Assembly: GCA_013298145.1 (NCBI GenBank)
Contig: JAAFJO010000003.1
Coordinates: 558,001 to 622,000, forward strand
Direction: 5' to 3'
From: Betaproteobacteria bacterium
GTDB taxonomy: Bacteria; Pseudomonadota; Gammaproteobacteria; Burkholderiales; Casimicrobiaceae
DNA: 64,000 nt
Part shown: piece by piece, positions 1 through 8,526 of the stretch
Layout: each line of letters begins with the position of its first letter
Numbering within the stretch: the first letter of the stretch is position 1
The notes under the pieces: generated by a model
The model's database searches: none
The model's input: the letters and a program-made list of their open reading frames with translations, nothing else
What the model was told of the DNA's origin: nothing
Position numbers and translations under genes: made by a program

Positions 1-225
1 CTGTTGACGCGCTCGACCGCGTGTCGATTGCACGGCGTGATCGCAATGAGCACGTGCACGCTGCAACGTGTCATCCTCGCTGCCGCCGTCGACTACGATG
101 ATTTCAGCCTCGAAACTCGACGTTTGCTTGCGCAGCGATGCGAGCAATTTCTCGATTCGCGGCGATTCGTTCAATACAGGAATGATGACTGAAAACTGAA
201 TTCGCTCGGTGTTGCTTCGAGACAT
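1..225 (-). CDS. Family 2 glycosyltransferase, N-terminal part (truncated by window edge)
   Basis: The reading frame opens with ATG and runs off the left edge, so only the first 75 residues are seen. They contain the GT-A opening SVIIPVLNE, the nucleotide-sugar binding segment EIIVVDGGSEDDT, and a GRARQQ stretch. This is the pattern of the rSAM/selenodomain-associated glycosyltransferase subfamily (TIGR04283 type), where GRARQMN is typical. The enzyme would move a sugar from an NDP-sugar; its acceptor is unknown. It lies 64 bases downstream of the ArsS-like radical SAM gene on the same strand, which is the usual company of this subfamily and suggests one operon. Family assignment is firm at the fold level; the subfamily rests on the short N-terminal piece plus context. 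Confidence 0.8.
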   Translation of the reverse strand, partial: MSRSNTERIQFSVIIPVLNESPRIEKLLASLRKQTSSFEAEIIVVDGGSEDDTLQRARAHCDHAVQSTRGRARQQ

Positions 226-248
226 TGGAAACCAGCCATTTAGCTTGG

Positions 249-262
249 GCGCGTTAACGCGC
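249..262. repeat. 14-bp perfect palindrome between arsS-like gene and glycosyltransferase
   Basis: GCGCGTTAACGCGC reads the same on both strands and lies in the 64-base gap between the two genes. It could form a short RNA hairpin or bind a dimeric protein. There is no U-tract, so it is not a standard intrinsic terminator. Confidence 0.4.
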
Positions 263-289
263 AGCATCCAAGCGAGCAATCAACATCGC

Positions 290-1276
290 TCAACTCAGCG
301 CACCGCCACACGAACTACCCTGACCGGCTGTGCAACCGTAACAATGGTCGCGTACAACGATGGCCCCATCCTCCAGCGCGTTCTTGCTAGACGCAAGCAC
401 ATCGCGCAAATGCACGCGGGAGGAACCGTTGTAGCGCAATCCCAAACCGAGCATCTGATTAAAGTCACAATCGTAGAGATAGCCTTGATAGTCGATACTC
501 AGCTGAGAGCGACACATGACCTTTTCTTCATTCTCATCTCGGTGCGCATTGCGAAGCACTTGCATGTAATCGTCGAACGTATTCTTTGAAATGAGCGTCG
601 AACCGAATCGCTGGATCGGCATATTGGCGAGCGTGAGCAAGCGGTTAAATCGAATACCGAATTCGTCGAAAAGTACGCGTTTGTAGTCCGCTTCGAGCGC
701 TTCCTGCGGTGGCGGCAACACAGCGCCTTGCGGGTTGTAGACGAGGTCAATTTCGAGGGCGCTGCCTTCGGAAACGTTAGCGCCGTAACCCAGCGCGTTG
801 AGTTTTTGCAACGCACGGATACTCGCGTCAAATACGCCATTGCCGCGTTGTTTGTCCACGTTCTCTGTGGAGTAGCACGGCAGCGAAGCAACGATTTTCA
901 CGCTGTTTTCTGCAAGAAAATCCGCAAGAGATTCTTGGCCCGGTTCGAACAAAATCGTGAGATTGCAGCGATCAATGACTTTCAATCCGCGATCGCGTGC
1001 CGTTGTGACTAGCGCGCGGAAATGGGGATTGAGTTCAGGCGCGCCGCCAGTAAGATCAAGCGTATTCGCGCCGAGGTGAAGCGCGGCGTCGAGGGCGAGA
1101 TTGATCGTTTCGCGATCCATCTCTTCCGTACGCTGCGGGCTCGCCGCGACGTGGCAGTGAACGCAAGACTGGTTACAGCGATAACCGAGGTTGAGTTGCA
1201 GTGTTTCCACGTTGCGCCGGCGCAAAGGCGGAAAGGTGGTACGCGAGGATTCGAGACGAGGGAGAACGGCGTGCAT
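290..1276 (-). CDS. arsS: Radical SAM/Cys-rich protein, ArsS-like
   Basis: 328 residues. The radical SAM iron-sulfur motif CNQSCVHC places its cysteines at 34, 38 and 41, followed by HVAASPQRTEEM, which is characteristic of the radical SAM/Cys-rich (TIGR04167, ArsS) family. The C-terminus holds a second cysteine cluster (C312, C315, C323 in HCYGCTAGQGSSCGG), the DUF3641-type domain. Family members are linked to arsenosugar synthesis, adding the adenosyl group of SAM to dimethylarsenite, in the cytoplasm. The downstream glycosyltransferase fits the known neighbourhood. No arsM methyltransferase is visible here, so the arsenic role is inferred from family only. The ATG is well placed, 33 codons before the cluster. 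The final cysteines are encoded as Cys with no in-frame TGA. Confidence 0.85.
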   Translation of the reverse strand: MHAVLPRLESSRTTFPPLRRRNVETLQLNLGYRCNQSCVHCHVAASPQRTEEMDRETINLALDAALHLGANTLDLTGGAPELNPHFRALVTTARDRGLKVIDRCNLTILFEPGQESLADFLAENSVKIVASLPCYSTENVDKQRGNGVFDASIRALQKLNALGYGANVSEGSALEIDLVYNPQGAVLPPPQEALEADYKRVLFDEFGIRFNRLLTLANMPIQRFGSTLISKNTFDDYMQVLRNAHRDENEEKVMCRSQLSIDYQGYLYDCDFNQMLGLGLRYNGSSRVHLRDVLASSKNALEDGAIVVRDHCYGCTAGQGSSCGGALS

Positions 1277-1526
1277 GAGTCTTTCCTGTGGCGATAGGTG
1301 ATAGCGAAATCGCTAACCATGGATGACGCCACGCGGCCATCGCTTTTTTACCCGTATCGCAAACGAAATGGCGAGAACCGAGCGATGAGTCACGTCGCGC
1401 ACAACTAAATCATGTCATCGAGTTCGTTTCAAGCGCGTCGCGGTTACAGAGCGTTCGGGCGATCAAAAAAATATCGGAGCGCGACGGACGGAACTCACTG
1501 CGAGGCCTTAACCCCTAGGGATCGAC

Positions 1527-2510
1527 CTACACCGCTGCATGACACGCCACTTGACGATCCTTAAACTGAATCAGTTGCGGCCGATCTTTGTCGCAGGGGC
1601 CAAACTTTTTCGGGCAGCGCGGATTAAAGGCGCAGCCGCTGGGCGGATTGAGCGGGTTGGGGACTTCGCCTGCGACGGGTGTGCGTGCCTTGCCGGTCAT
1701 TTTGAGATCAGGAATTGCGTCGAGCAGCATGCGCGTGTACGGATGTTGTGGATCGCCGAACACTTGCTTTTTGTCGCCAATCTCGACGATACGCCCGAGG
1801 TACATCACGCCAACGCGATCAGAAATGTGATGCACGACTTGGAGATTATGCGAGATGAACAGATAGGTGAGCCCCATCTCGCGTTGCAAGTCTTTCATGA
1901 GATTCAACACCTGCGCCTGCACCGAAACGTCGAGCGCGGAGGTGGGTTCGTCACAAATCAAGAATTCTGGATTGCTTGCTAGGGCGCGCGCGATCGAAAT
2001 GCGTTGGCGTTGTCCGCCGGAGAATTGGTGCGGAAACTTTTCGCCGTCTTTCGCGGTGAGTTTTACGTAGCCGAGCAACTCAGCCACGCGCTTATCGATT
2101 GCGGCGTTATCCGTCAACAATTTGTGCGTGCGAATGGGTTCGGCAACTATGTCAGCGACGCGCCAACGCGGATTCAAACTTGCGTACGGGTCTTGAAAAA
2201 TCATCTGTACCTTGCGCCGCAAGGCTTGGCTTGATTCCCCCGTCTGATCAACAAGACGCATGTCTTTGCCGTCAACCGTGATCATGCCCTTGGTGGGCTG
2301 ATAGAGCCCAACGATAAGCCGCGCGACAGTTGACTTGCCACATCCCGATTCACCCACGAGTGCGAGCGTTTCACCTTTTCGAATATCGAACGAAACATCG
2401 CTCACGGCCTGAAGATACGACGGTGGTTTGCGCTCGATGACGCGGTTTAACCACGGTGCGGAAACGTCGAATGTTTTGCTAACGTTGTTGAGGGTGACGA
2501 AGGCGCTCAT
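1527..2510 (-). CDS. Peptide ABC transporter ATP-binding protein (DppF/OppF type)
   Basis: 327 residues. Walker A is GESGCGKST at residues 53-61, the signature is FSGGQRQR, and Walker B is EFLICDEPTSALD. The tail has the oligopeptide/dipeptide C-terminal domain with GCAFNPRCP and a later CHA, typical of DppF/OppF. It energises uptake of peptides or related solutes at the cytoplasmic face of the inner membrane, as a heterodimer with the DppD-like partner encoded just upstream (19-base gap). It is the last gene of a seven-gene minus-strand operon that starts with the DppB-like permease. Substrate cannot be read from the ATPase. Confidence 0.92.
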   Translation of the reverse strand: MSAFVTLNNVSKTFDVSAPWLNRVIERKPPSYLQAVSDVSFDIRKGETLALVGESGCGKSTVARLIVGLYQPTKGMITVDGKDMRLVDQTGESSQALRRKVQMIFQDPYASLNPRWRVADIVAEPIRTHKLLTDNAAIDKRVAELLGYVKLTAKDGEKFPHQFSGGQRQRISIARALASNPEFLICDEPTSALDVSVQAQVLNLMKDLQREMGLTYLFISHNLQVVHHISDRVGVMYLGRIVEIGDKKQVFGDPQHPYTRMLLDAIPDLKMTGKARTPVAGEVPNPLNPPSGCAFNPRCPKKFGPCDKDRPQLIQFKDRQVACHAAV

Positions 2511-2529
2511 GGGTCTTTTCTTTTCTCAG

Positions 2530-3498
2530 TTACTTCGCATGCAGCCAGCATGCAGCGCGGGTCTTACCAGCCACGAGAAGCTCGGGGCGCTCAGTTTTGC
2601 AGCGATCAAACACCTGTGTGCAGCGCGGATTGAATGCGCAGCCTTGTGGGATCGAATCCAAACGCGGCATCGCGCCATCGATTTGAATCAAGCGTTCGCG
2701 ATGGGTATCGAATTCTGGAATTGATCCCATCAATCCCATCGTGTAAGGATGTTGCGGGTTGTGAATCACTTCGGACACTGGCCCAATTTCGGCAACCCGA
2801 CCGGCATACATCACAGCGACACGATCGGCCGTTTCGGCAATAACGCCCATGTCGTGTGTGACAAGCATCACAGACGTACCGTGATCGCGACAGAGGCGCT
2901 TCAGCAGCGTGATGATCTGCGCCTGGATCGACACATCGAGCGCGGTGGTTGGCTCGTCGGCGATGATGACTTTTGGCTCGGCGGCAAGCGCAAGCGCAAT
3001 CACCACACGCTGACGCATACCGCCAGAGAACTGGTGCGGGTAGTGCTCGATCCGCTCGCGCGCGGCGGGGATGCCGACCTCTTCCAGGAGCTTTATCGCG
3101 CGCTCGAGCGCTTGCTCGCGGGACATTTCGAGATGCGTGAGGATCGTCTCAGTCAGCTGCCGCCCAACGGTGTAGAGCGGGTTGAGCGAGGTGAGTGGAT
3201 CCTGAAAAATCGCCCCGATCTGCCGGCCGCGAATCTTTCGCATTTCTTCATAGGGCAGGTTGTCGATCCGCTTGCCCTCAAGCAGGATTTCGCCGCTGGC
3301 GACGCGCCCGGGCGGTTCGAGCAAGCCAATGATCGCGGCGCCGGTAAGCGATTTGCCAGCACCCGATTCGCCGACGACGCCCAACACTTCTCCGGGCGCG
3401 ATGGAAAACGACACGCCATCCACGGCTTTGAGCACACCCCGTCTTGTAGGGAACTCAATATGTATGTCTTTTACTTCTAGAACGGGCGCATTTGACAT
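2530..3498 (-). CDS. Peptide ABC transporter ATP-binding protein (DppD/OppD type)
   Basis: 322 residues. Walker A is GESGAGKS at 43-50, the signature is FSGGMRQR, and Walker B is VIIADEPTTALD. The C-terminal extension contains GCAFNPRCTQVFDRC, the marker of the oligopeptide family. It partners with the DppF-like ATPase downstream. A lipoprotein gene separates it from the DppC-like permease, which is unusual inside a dpp operon. Family assignment is firm; the substrate is not known. Confidence 0.92.
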   Translation of the reverse strand: MSNAPVLEVKDIHIEFPTRRGVLKAVDGVSFSIAPGEVLGVVGESGAGKSLTGAAIIGLLEPPGRVASGEILLEGKRIDNLPYEEMRKIRGRQIGAIFQDPLTSLNPLYTVGRQLTETILTHLEMSREQALERAIKLLEEVGIPAARERIEHYPHQFSGGMRQRVVIALALAAEPKVIIADEPTTALDVSIQAQIITLLKRLCRDHGTSVMLVTHDMGVIAETADRVAVMYAGRVAEIGPVSEVIHNPQHPYTMGLMGSIPEFDTHRERLIQIDGAMPRLDSIPQGCAFNPRCTQVFDRCKTERPELLVAGKTRAACWLHAK

Positions 3499-3549
3499 TT
3501 TTTGTTTCTTAAATCTAGCCCTAGCTAAACGGGCGCTTCGTTGAATTTC

Positions 3550-4026
3550 TTATGGGTTCGATCGAACCTGTTTAGGCGTCGGTATCGCGCGCGGGCGATC
3601 AAGCTGCGCGGGAACCACGGAGCTTTCCACGCGTTCACCGTAGGGCGTGCACCCGGCAATCGGCTCAGCGTGATCGATCACCAGTTCGAAATCTGGCGTG
3701 AGCGAAGTTGCGCGCTGGGCGGCCAGCCAATAGCGCACACACTTTTCTACCTTGAACTCGAATTCCTTACGCACCGGTTCGCGGAAATTTGCGATCGGCG
3801 GCGCATCGACGGTCAGTTTGCGCACGCCAGAATCAACGCGACGCGGCGTGAGCGTGCTGTATTCACCATCCACCGCGACGATCAATACGGGGTAGCGGTT
3901 CATGCTTGCGCGGGTGTAGAGATTGCCGTCCAGCAAACTCTCCCACTGGTGCGCGCAGCCCGCAAGCGCGCCTGCGCAGCCGATGAGACTGAGTGTGACT
4001 AGAGGTTTTGTAATCGAATGTGCCAT
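3550..4026 (-). CDS. Putative outer-membrane lipoprotein in peptide-transport operon
   Basis: 158 residues with a lipoprotein signal peptide: MAHSITKPLV, a hydrophobic core, then the lipobox LAGC at residues 21-24. The start is supported by AGGAG six bases before the ATG. I do not recognise the mature domain. It has two further cysteines (in EKCVRYW and IAGCTPYG), which could form a disulfide in the periplasm. It is co-directional between the DppC-like permease and the DppD-like ATPase. It may help binding or envelope passage of the transported solute, but that is inference from position only. Confidence 0.75.
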   Translation of the reverse strand: MAHSITKPLVTLSLIGCAGALAGCAHQWESLLDGNLYTRASMNRYPVLIVAVDGEYSTLTPRRVDSGVRKLTVDAPPIANFREPVRKEFEFKVEKCVRYWLAAQRATSLTPDFELVIDHAEPIAGCTPYGERVESSVVPAQLDRPRAIPTPKQVRSNP

Positions 4027-4065
4027 GGTTCACTCCTGTAAGAGTTCGCCGTTGCGCGAATGCGC

Positions 4066-4977
4066 TCAGCGAAGTTTCGGATTCAGCGCGTCACGCAGCC
4101 AATCCCCCACCAAATTTACTGACATGACCATCGCTACCAATGCGAGCCCTGGGAAAAAGGTGAGCCACCATTCGCCCGACAACAAAAAGTTTTGGCCCTC
4201 GTTGATTAACGTGCCAAGCGATGGTTGCGTTGGCGGCATCCCGACGCCCAAGAAAGAAAGCGTTGCCTCCGTAAGAATCGCAGTGGCGACATTGAGCGTC
4301 GCGATCACGAGAACCGGGCCGAGCACGTTTGGCAGGACATGCTTCACCATGATTCGCCACTTCGAGACGCCGATCACGCGCGCGGCCTGAACATACTCTT
4401 TACTTTTCTCAACGAGCGCAGACCCGCGCACGGTGCGTGCGTATTGCACCCACCCGGTGAGCCCAATCGAGAACACGATCACATAAATCGCGAGCGAATC
4501 TTGTTGATCACGCGGCAAGAATTGACGGCCTACGCCCGCGAGCAACAGTGCCACCAAAATCGCTGGGAAAGACAGCTGAATATCAGCAATTCGCATGATG
4601 AAGCTATCAAGTCGTCCGCCAACATAACCCGAGAGTAATCCCAAGGAAACGCCCATCACAATTGACATCAACACCGCGCTCACCGCGACGAGCAGCGACA
4701 CGCGCGAGCCGTACATGATGGTGGAGAGGATGTCTCGACCCTGCTGGTCAGTTCCAATCGGGAATGAGGCAACCCCCTCTTTCATCCACGACGGCGGCAA
4801 ATTCGAGTTAAGAAGAGAAATCTGCGCTAAATCGTACGGATTGTGCGGCGCAAGTAAGGGCGATAGCACGGCGCCCAAAATGCAGATAAGCGCGACGATG
4901 CTCGCGCCAATGGTGAGCGGTGACTGCTTGAAGCTCCACCAAATATCGCCATCAAAAAAACGTTTCAAAGTATCCAA
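4066..4977 (-). CDS. Peptide ABC transporter permease (DppC type)
   Basis: 303 residues. The N-terminus (IVALICILGAVLSPLLAPHNPYDL) is the OppC N-terminal helix, followed by a BPD-transport domain with about five more membrane segments and the EAA-like loop VQAARVIGVSKWRIMVKHVLPN. It pairs with the DppB-like permease encoded at the head of the operon to make the channel. The only available start is TTG at 4977 with a weak GAGA upstream; no ATG or GTG lies before the first helix. Two amidohydrolase genes separate it from its DppB partner, which is atypical. Confidence 0.9.
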   Translation of the reverse strand: MDTLKRFFDGDIWWSFKQSPLTIGASIVALICILGAVLSPLLAPHNPYDLAQISLLNSNLPPSWMKEGVASFPIGTDQQGRDILSTIMYGSRVSLLVAVSAVLMSIVMGVSLGLLSGYVGGRLDSFIMRIADIQLSFPAILVALLLAGVGRQFLPRDQQDSLAIYVIVFSIGLTGWVQYARTVRGSALVEKSKEYVQAARVIGVSKWRIMVKHVLPNVLGPVLVIATLNVATAILTEATLSFLGVGMPPTQPSLGTLINEGQNFLLSGEWWLTFFPGLALVAMVMSVNLVGDWLRDALNPKLR

Positions 4978-5019
4978 GTTCTGATCTCTCTTGTTTAGCG
5001 CTCCACTCTTTGCTTTTGG

Positions 5020-6198
5020 CTAGAGTGGAAGTCCCCGTTCAATGACTCGCGAAAAGAAGCGCACGCCGTTCGGGATAATGGCGTCGCAAAAGTCGTAGCG
5101 TGTATTGTGAAGCGGCACGATCGGCTCGCCCGGCGCGCCTTGTCCAATCACTGAGAAGCACCCGGGCCGCATTTGCAGCATGTAGGCGAAATCCTCGCCG
5201 CCCATCGAAGGCGTGTAATTCGAATCACAATTCGCCTCGCCCCAAATTTCACTCGCTACGGAATGGGCAAATTCGACTTCGGCTTTTGAATTGATCACGG
5301 GCGGATAGCCGCGCTTGAACACGAACTCGCCCGTTGCGCGATGCGCGGCACAAATGCCGTGGACCATCTCGCCGAGACGCGCCTCAATCAAGTCTTGCGT
5401 GTTTGGATCATAGGTACGCACCGTACCCGCGAGCTTCACCGTATCGGGAATCACATTATTGGCCGGAAGATTGCCGCCTTCCACGGCACTAATGCCGACC
5501 ACGGCGGTATCGAGCGGACTCACATTGCGCGACACGATCGTTTGTGTGGCGAGGATGATATTGGCCGCAACCACCATCGGATCACACACAAGATGCGGGC
5601 GTGCAGCGTGGCCGCCACGACCGTTGATCGTGATCGAGAACGAATCGGCGGAGGCCATGAACGGCCCGACTCGCGTGCCCCACTTCCCGAGATCGAGATC
5701 AGGGCGATTGTGAACGCCAAAGACTTGTTTGCAATCAAAGCGATCAAACAAGCCTTCCAAGCACATCTTCTCTCCCCCGCCGCCGCCCTCCTCTGCAGGC
5801 TGAAAAATGACGTGAACGGTTCCAGCAAAATTGCGAGTCTCGGCCAAATACTTTGAGGCGCCGAGCAACATGGTTGTATGGCCATCATGACCACACGCAT
5901 GCATCGTCTTCGCACGCTTCGATGCGTGAAAAAACGAGTTTTTCTCTTGCATTGGCAGCGCGTCCATATCGGCACGTAGGCCAATCGCGTCCCCGCCGCG
6001 TTTGCCACGAATCACACCAACCACGCCTGTTTTCGCCATCCCGGTGTGAACTTCATCCACGCCGTAGCTCTTTAATTTTTCGACCACCAGCGCGGACGTA
6101 CGCAACTCTTCAAAACCGAGCTCAGGATTGGCGTGTATGTCACGCCGAATGCCAATCAGCTCATCAACGAATGACTGCGGGAGATCGTTGAGCTTCAT
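5020..6198 (-). CDS. M20 family amidohydrolase/peptidase (hippurate hydrolase-like), copy A
   Basis: 392 residues. M20D/amidohydrolase metal ligands are visible: MHACGHDGHTTMLLG, FQPAEEG and GGEDFAYML. The dimerisation insert between them is intact. Such enzymes cut N-acyl or amide bonds of amino acids and small peptides in the cytoplasm using a two-metal centre. The ATG overlaps the stop of copy B by four bases (ATGA), so the two are probably co-translated. Copies A and B are clearly paralogous (the motif TMLLGA.(K/R)YLA.TRNFAGTV is shared) but have diverged across the rest, suggesting different substrates delivered by the surrounding transporter. Confidence 0.9.
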   Translation of the reverse strand: MKLNDLPQSFVDELIGIRRDIHANPELGFEELRTSALVVEKLKSYGVDEVHTGMAKTGVVGVIRGKRGGDAIGLRADMDALPMQEKNSFFHASKRAKTMHACGHDGHTTMLLGASKYLAETRNFAGTVHVIFQPAEEGGGGGEKMCLEGLFDRFDCKQVFGVHNRPDLDLGKWGTRVGPFMASADSFSITINGRGGHAARPHLVCDPMVVAANIILATQTIVSRNVSPLDTAVVGISAVEGGNLPANNVIPDTVKLAGTVRTYDPNTQDLIEARLGEMVHGICAAHRATGEFVFKRGYPPVINSKAEVEFAHSVASEIWGEANCDSNYTPSMGGEDFAYMLQMRPGCFSVIGQGAPGEPIVPLHNTRYDFCDAIIPNGVRFFSRVIERGLPL

Positions 6199-7388
6199 CC
6201 CAGTGCGAGCTCTTTCTCGGCAATTGCAGCGAGCAAACCGGCGCCAGTTGGGATGATGCGGTCATCGAAGTCATAGCAAGGGTGATGAAGCCCGAAACTC
6301 GTTTCCGACTGAATGCCGACCCAAATGTAGGCTCCAGGAATTGCCTCAAGAAAAAACGCAAAATCTTCACCGCCGGTGTTCGGAAAAATTTCGGTCACTA
6401 CGTTACCGTGACCGAACACCTCACGCCCAACCTCTGCGGCCAGCGCTGCTTCACGCGGATGGTTAATCGTAGCCGGGTAGCCGCGACGAATATTGATCGT
6501 CCCCTTGGCCCCGAACGCAGCGGCAGTTGTTTGCACAATCTGCTGCATCCGCTCAAACACGCTCGCCTGAGTTTCTTTGCGGTAAGTGCGGATGGTGCCG
6601 ACCATTTTTACTTCGCGCGGCACAACGTTGTAGGTTGTCATCTTGCCGCCTTCGATCGCACAGACCGACACCACCACCGAATCTGCCGGGTCTACATTGC
6701 GGGAAGCAATGGTCTGCAACGCGGTAATCACGTGCGACGCAGCGACGATTGGGTCACATACAAACTGCGGCATGCCGCCATGACCGCCTTTGCCTTCGAT
6801 CACAATCTCAAACTGATCGGCTGCGGCCATCATCGCGCCGTTGCGCACGGCCATTTTCCCCAGCGGCACCCACGGCACGTTGTGTAGGCCGTAAATGGTT
6901 TTCATTGGGAAGCGGGTGAATAGACCCTCGTCCATCATCGCCTTTGCACCCGCCGCGCCTTCTTCGGCCGGCTGGAACACGCCATAGACTGTTCCGGCAA
7001 AGTTACGCGTTTTCGCGAGATAGCGCATCGCGCCAAGCAGCATCGTCGTGTGACCATCATGGCCACAAGCGTGCATGAAGCCTTTGTTCTTCGAAGCCCA
7101 AGGAATACTTGTTTCCTCATTCATCGCAAGGCAATCCATGTCGGCTCGAAGGCCAACGGCCGCGCGACTTTCGCCCAAGCTCCCGCGAACGACTGCGACC
7201 ACACCGGTACCGCCAATGCCGGTGTGAACCTCGTCTACGCCGTAGGCCGTGAGCCGCTCAACAACGAGCGCCGCAGTACGGTGCTCTTTATAGGCGTGCT
7301 CGGGATTGGAATGAATATCACGTCGAATTTCGGTGAGTTCGCCGTGATATTCGCGAATCGCGTCAGCGACTTTATTCGGGTTGTACAT
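6195..7388 (-). CDS. M20 family amidohydrolase/peptidase (hippurate hydrolase-like), copy B
   Basis: 397 residues with the same catalytic layout as copy A: LRADMD, MHACGHDGHTTMLL, FQPAEEG, and GGEDFAFFLEAIPG near the C-terminus. It follows the DppB-like permease by 30 bases and overlaps copy A by four. The pairing of an importer with two intracellular amidases points to uptake and cleavage of acylated or peptidic nitrogen compounds. That role is inferred from context; the family itself is certain. Confidence 0.9.
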   Translation of the reverse strand: MYNPNKVADAIREYHGELTEIRRDIHSNPEHAYKEHRTAALVVERLTAYGVDEVHTGIGGTGVVAVVRGSLGESRAAVGLRADMDCLAMNEETSIPWASKNKGFMHACGHDGHTTMLLGAMRYLAKTRNFAGTVYGVFQPAEEGAAGAKAMMDEGLFTRFPMKTIYGLHNVPWVPLGKMAVRNGAMMAAADQFEIVIEGKGGHGGMPQFVCDPIVAASHVITALQTIASRNVDPADSVVVSVCAIEGGKMTTYNVVPREVKMVGTIRTYRKETQASVFERMQQIVQTTAAAFGAKGTINIRRGYPATINHPREAALAAEVGREVFGHGNVVTEIFPNTGGEDFAFFLEAIPGAYIWVGIQSETSFGLHHPCYDFDDRIIPTGAGLLAAIAEKELALG

Positions 7389-7418
7389 CTGAATCTCCGA
7401 TCAAAGTAGTTGCGATGT

Positions 7419-8402
7419 CTAGTGGGCGCTGCCTGATCGTTCAATGCGCAAACGCGGATCGACCAAGTAGTAGAGCAAATCGACGATGAGATTAATGGTG
7501 ACAAAAATCAAAGCGATCATTACGAGATACGCTGCCATCACTGGAATGTCGGCGGACTGTACGGATTGAATGAATAGAAAGCCCATGCCCGGCCACTGGA
7601 ATACCGTTTCAGTCACGATTGCGAAAGCGATGATCGCGCCGAGCTGCAGGCCTGCGATCGTGATCACCGGAACGAGCGTGTTCTTAAGCGCGTGCCCGAA
7701 ATGCACTGCTCGGTTGCTAAGACCGCGAGCGCGCGCAAACTTGATGTAATCGGTGCGCAGCACCTCCAGCATTTCCGAGCGAACAAGGCGCATGATGAGT
7801 GTCATGGTGCCGAGCGAGAGCGTGATCGACGGTAGGATCAGCGCCTTCAGGCCATCTTTGTTGAAGAAGCCCGTGCTCCACCAACCGAGCTGTGTGACCT
7901 CACCTCGCGAATACGAAGGCAGCCACTGCAGGGTGACCGCGAATACGTAAATGAGTAGGATGCCGATGAGAAACGTGGGCAGCGACACGCCAATCAAAGA
8001 CACCGTAAGCAAGACCTGAGAAAAATATCCTCGTCGCCTGAGCGCTGTGTACACGCCCATCACCAAACCAAGAAAGAGCGCAAGCGCCGCTGCACAGAAT
8101 GCGAGCTCAAGCGTTGCGGGAAGGCGCTCTTTAATCAGCGTGGAGACTGGACGAGCTTGCCGAAGCGACAGTCCAAACTCACCCTGAACGGCGTTACCCA
8201 CGAAACGCGCGTACTGAATGTAGAAAGGCTGATCGAGCCCGAGATCCCGGCGCAGTTCTTCGCGCTGCTCTGGTGTCGCGTCTTGCCCGAGCATGAGGTT
8301 GACCGGGTCGCCGACGTAGTTGAAAAGCGAGAAGGCAACGAGGCCAACGGCCAACATCACCAAAACGGCCTGAAAAAGTCGGCGCAAAATGAACGCGAGC
8401 AT
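7419..8402 (-). CDS. Peptide ABC transporter permease (DppB type)
   Basis: 327 residues from ATG at 8402. The N-terminus MLAFILRRLFQAVLVMLAVG is the conserved DppB/OppB beginning, followed by GDPVNLMLGQDATPEQ and the LGLDQPF segment, then six membrane helices and an EAA loop (KFARARGLSNRAVHFGHALKN). A longer frame opens at TTG 8456, but homology starts at the ATG. No clear Shine-Dalgarno is visible before either. This is the promoter-proximal gene of the operon running to 1527. Confidence 0.9.
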   Translation of the reverse strand: MLAFILRRLFQAVLVMLAVGLVAFSLFNYVGDPVNLMLGQDATPEQREELRRDLGLDQPFYIQYARFVGNAVQGEFGLSLRQARPVSTLIKERLPATLELAFCAAALALFLGLVMGVYTALRRRGYFSQVLLTVSLIGVSLPTFLIGILLIYVFAVTLQWLPSYSRGEVTQLGWWSTGFFNKDGLKALILPSITLSLGTMTLIMRLVRSEMLEVLRTDYIKFARARGLSNRAVHFGHALKNTLVPVITIAGLQLGAIIAFAIVTETVFQWPGMGFLFIQSVQSADIPVMAAYLVMIALIFVTINLIVDLLYYLVDPRLRIERSGSAH

Positions 8403-8526
8403 GAAGAGGTGAACGTAAACGTAAACCGAAGATGATACCCTGCTGCTAAGCAACAATCGTGCTTAATCACCCTTAGTTGCGCAGCTTGTACGTGCTCTTT
8501 ATTCTTGATCGATTGCCATGCCGCAA

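Noticed and set aside
290..1276. Selenocysteine codon in the ArsS-like Cys-rich tail
   Set aside because: Some relatives use Sec here, but every cysteine position is a TGC/TGT codon and the stop follows the normal end of the family.
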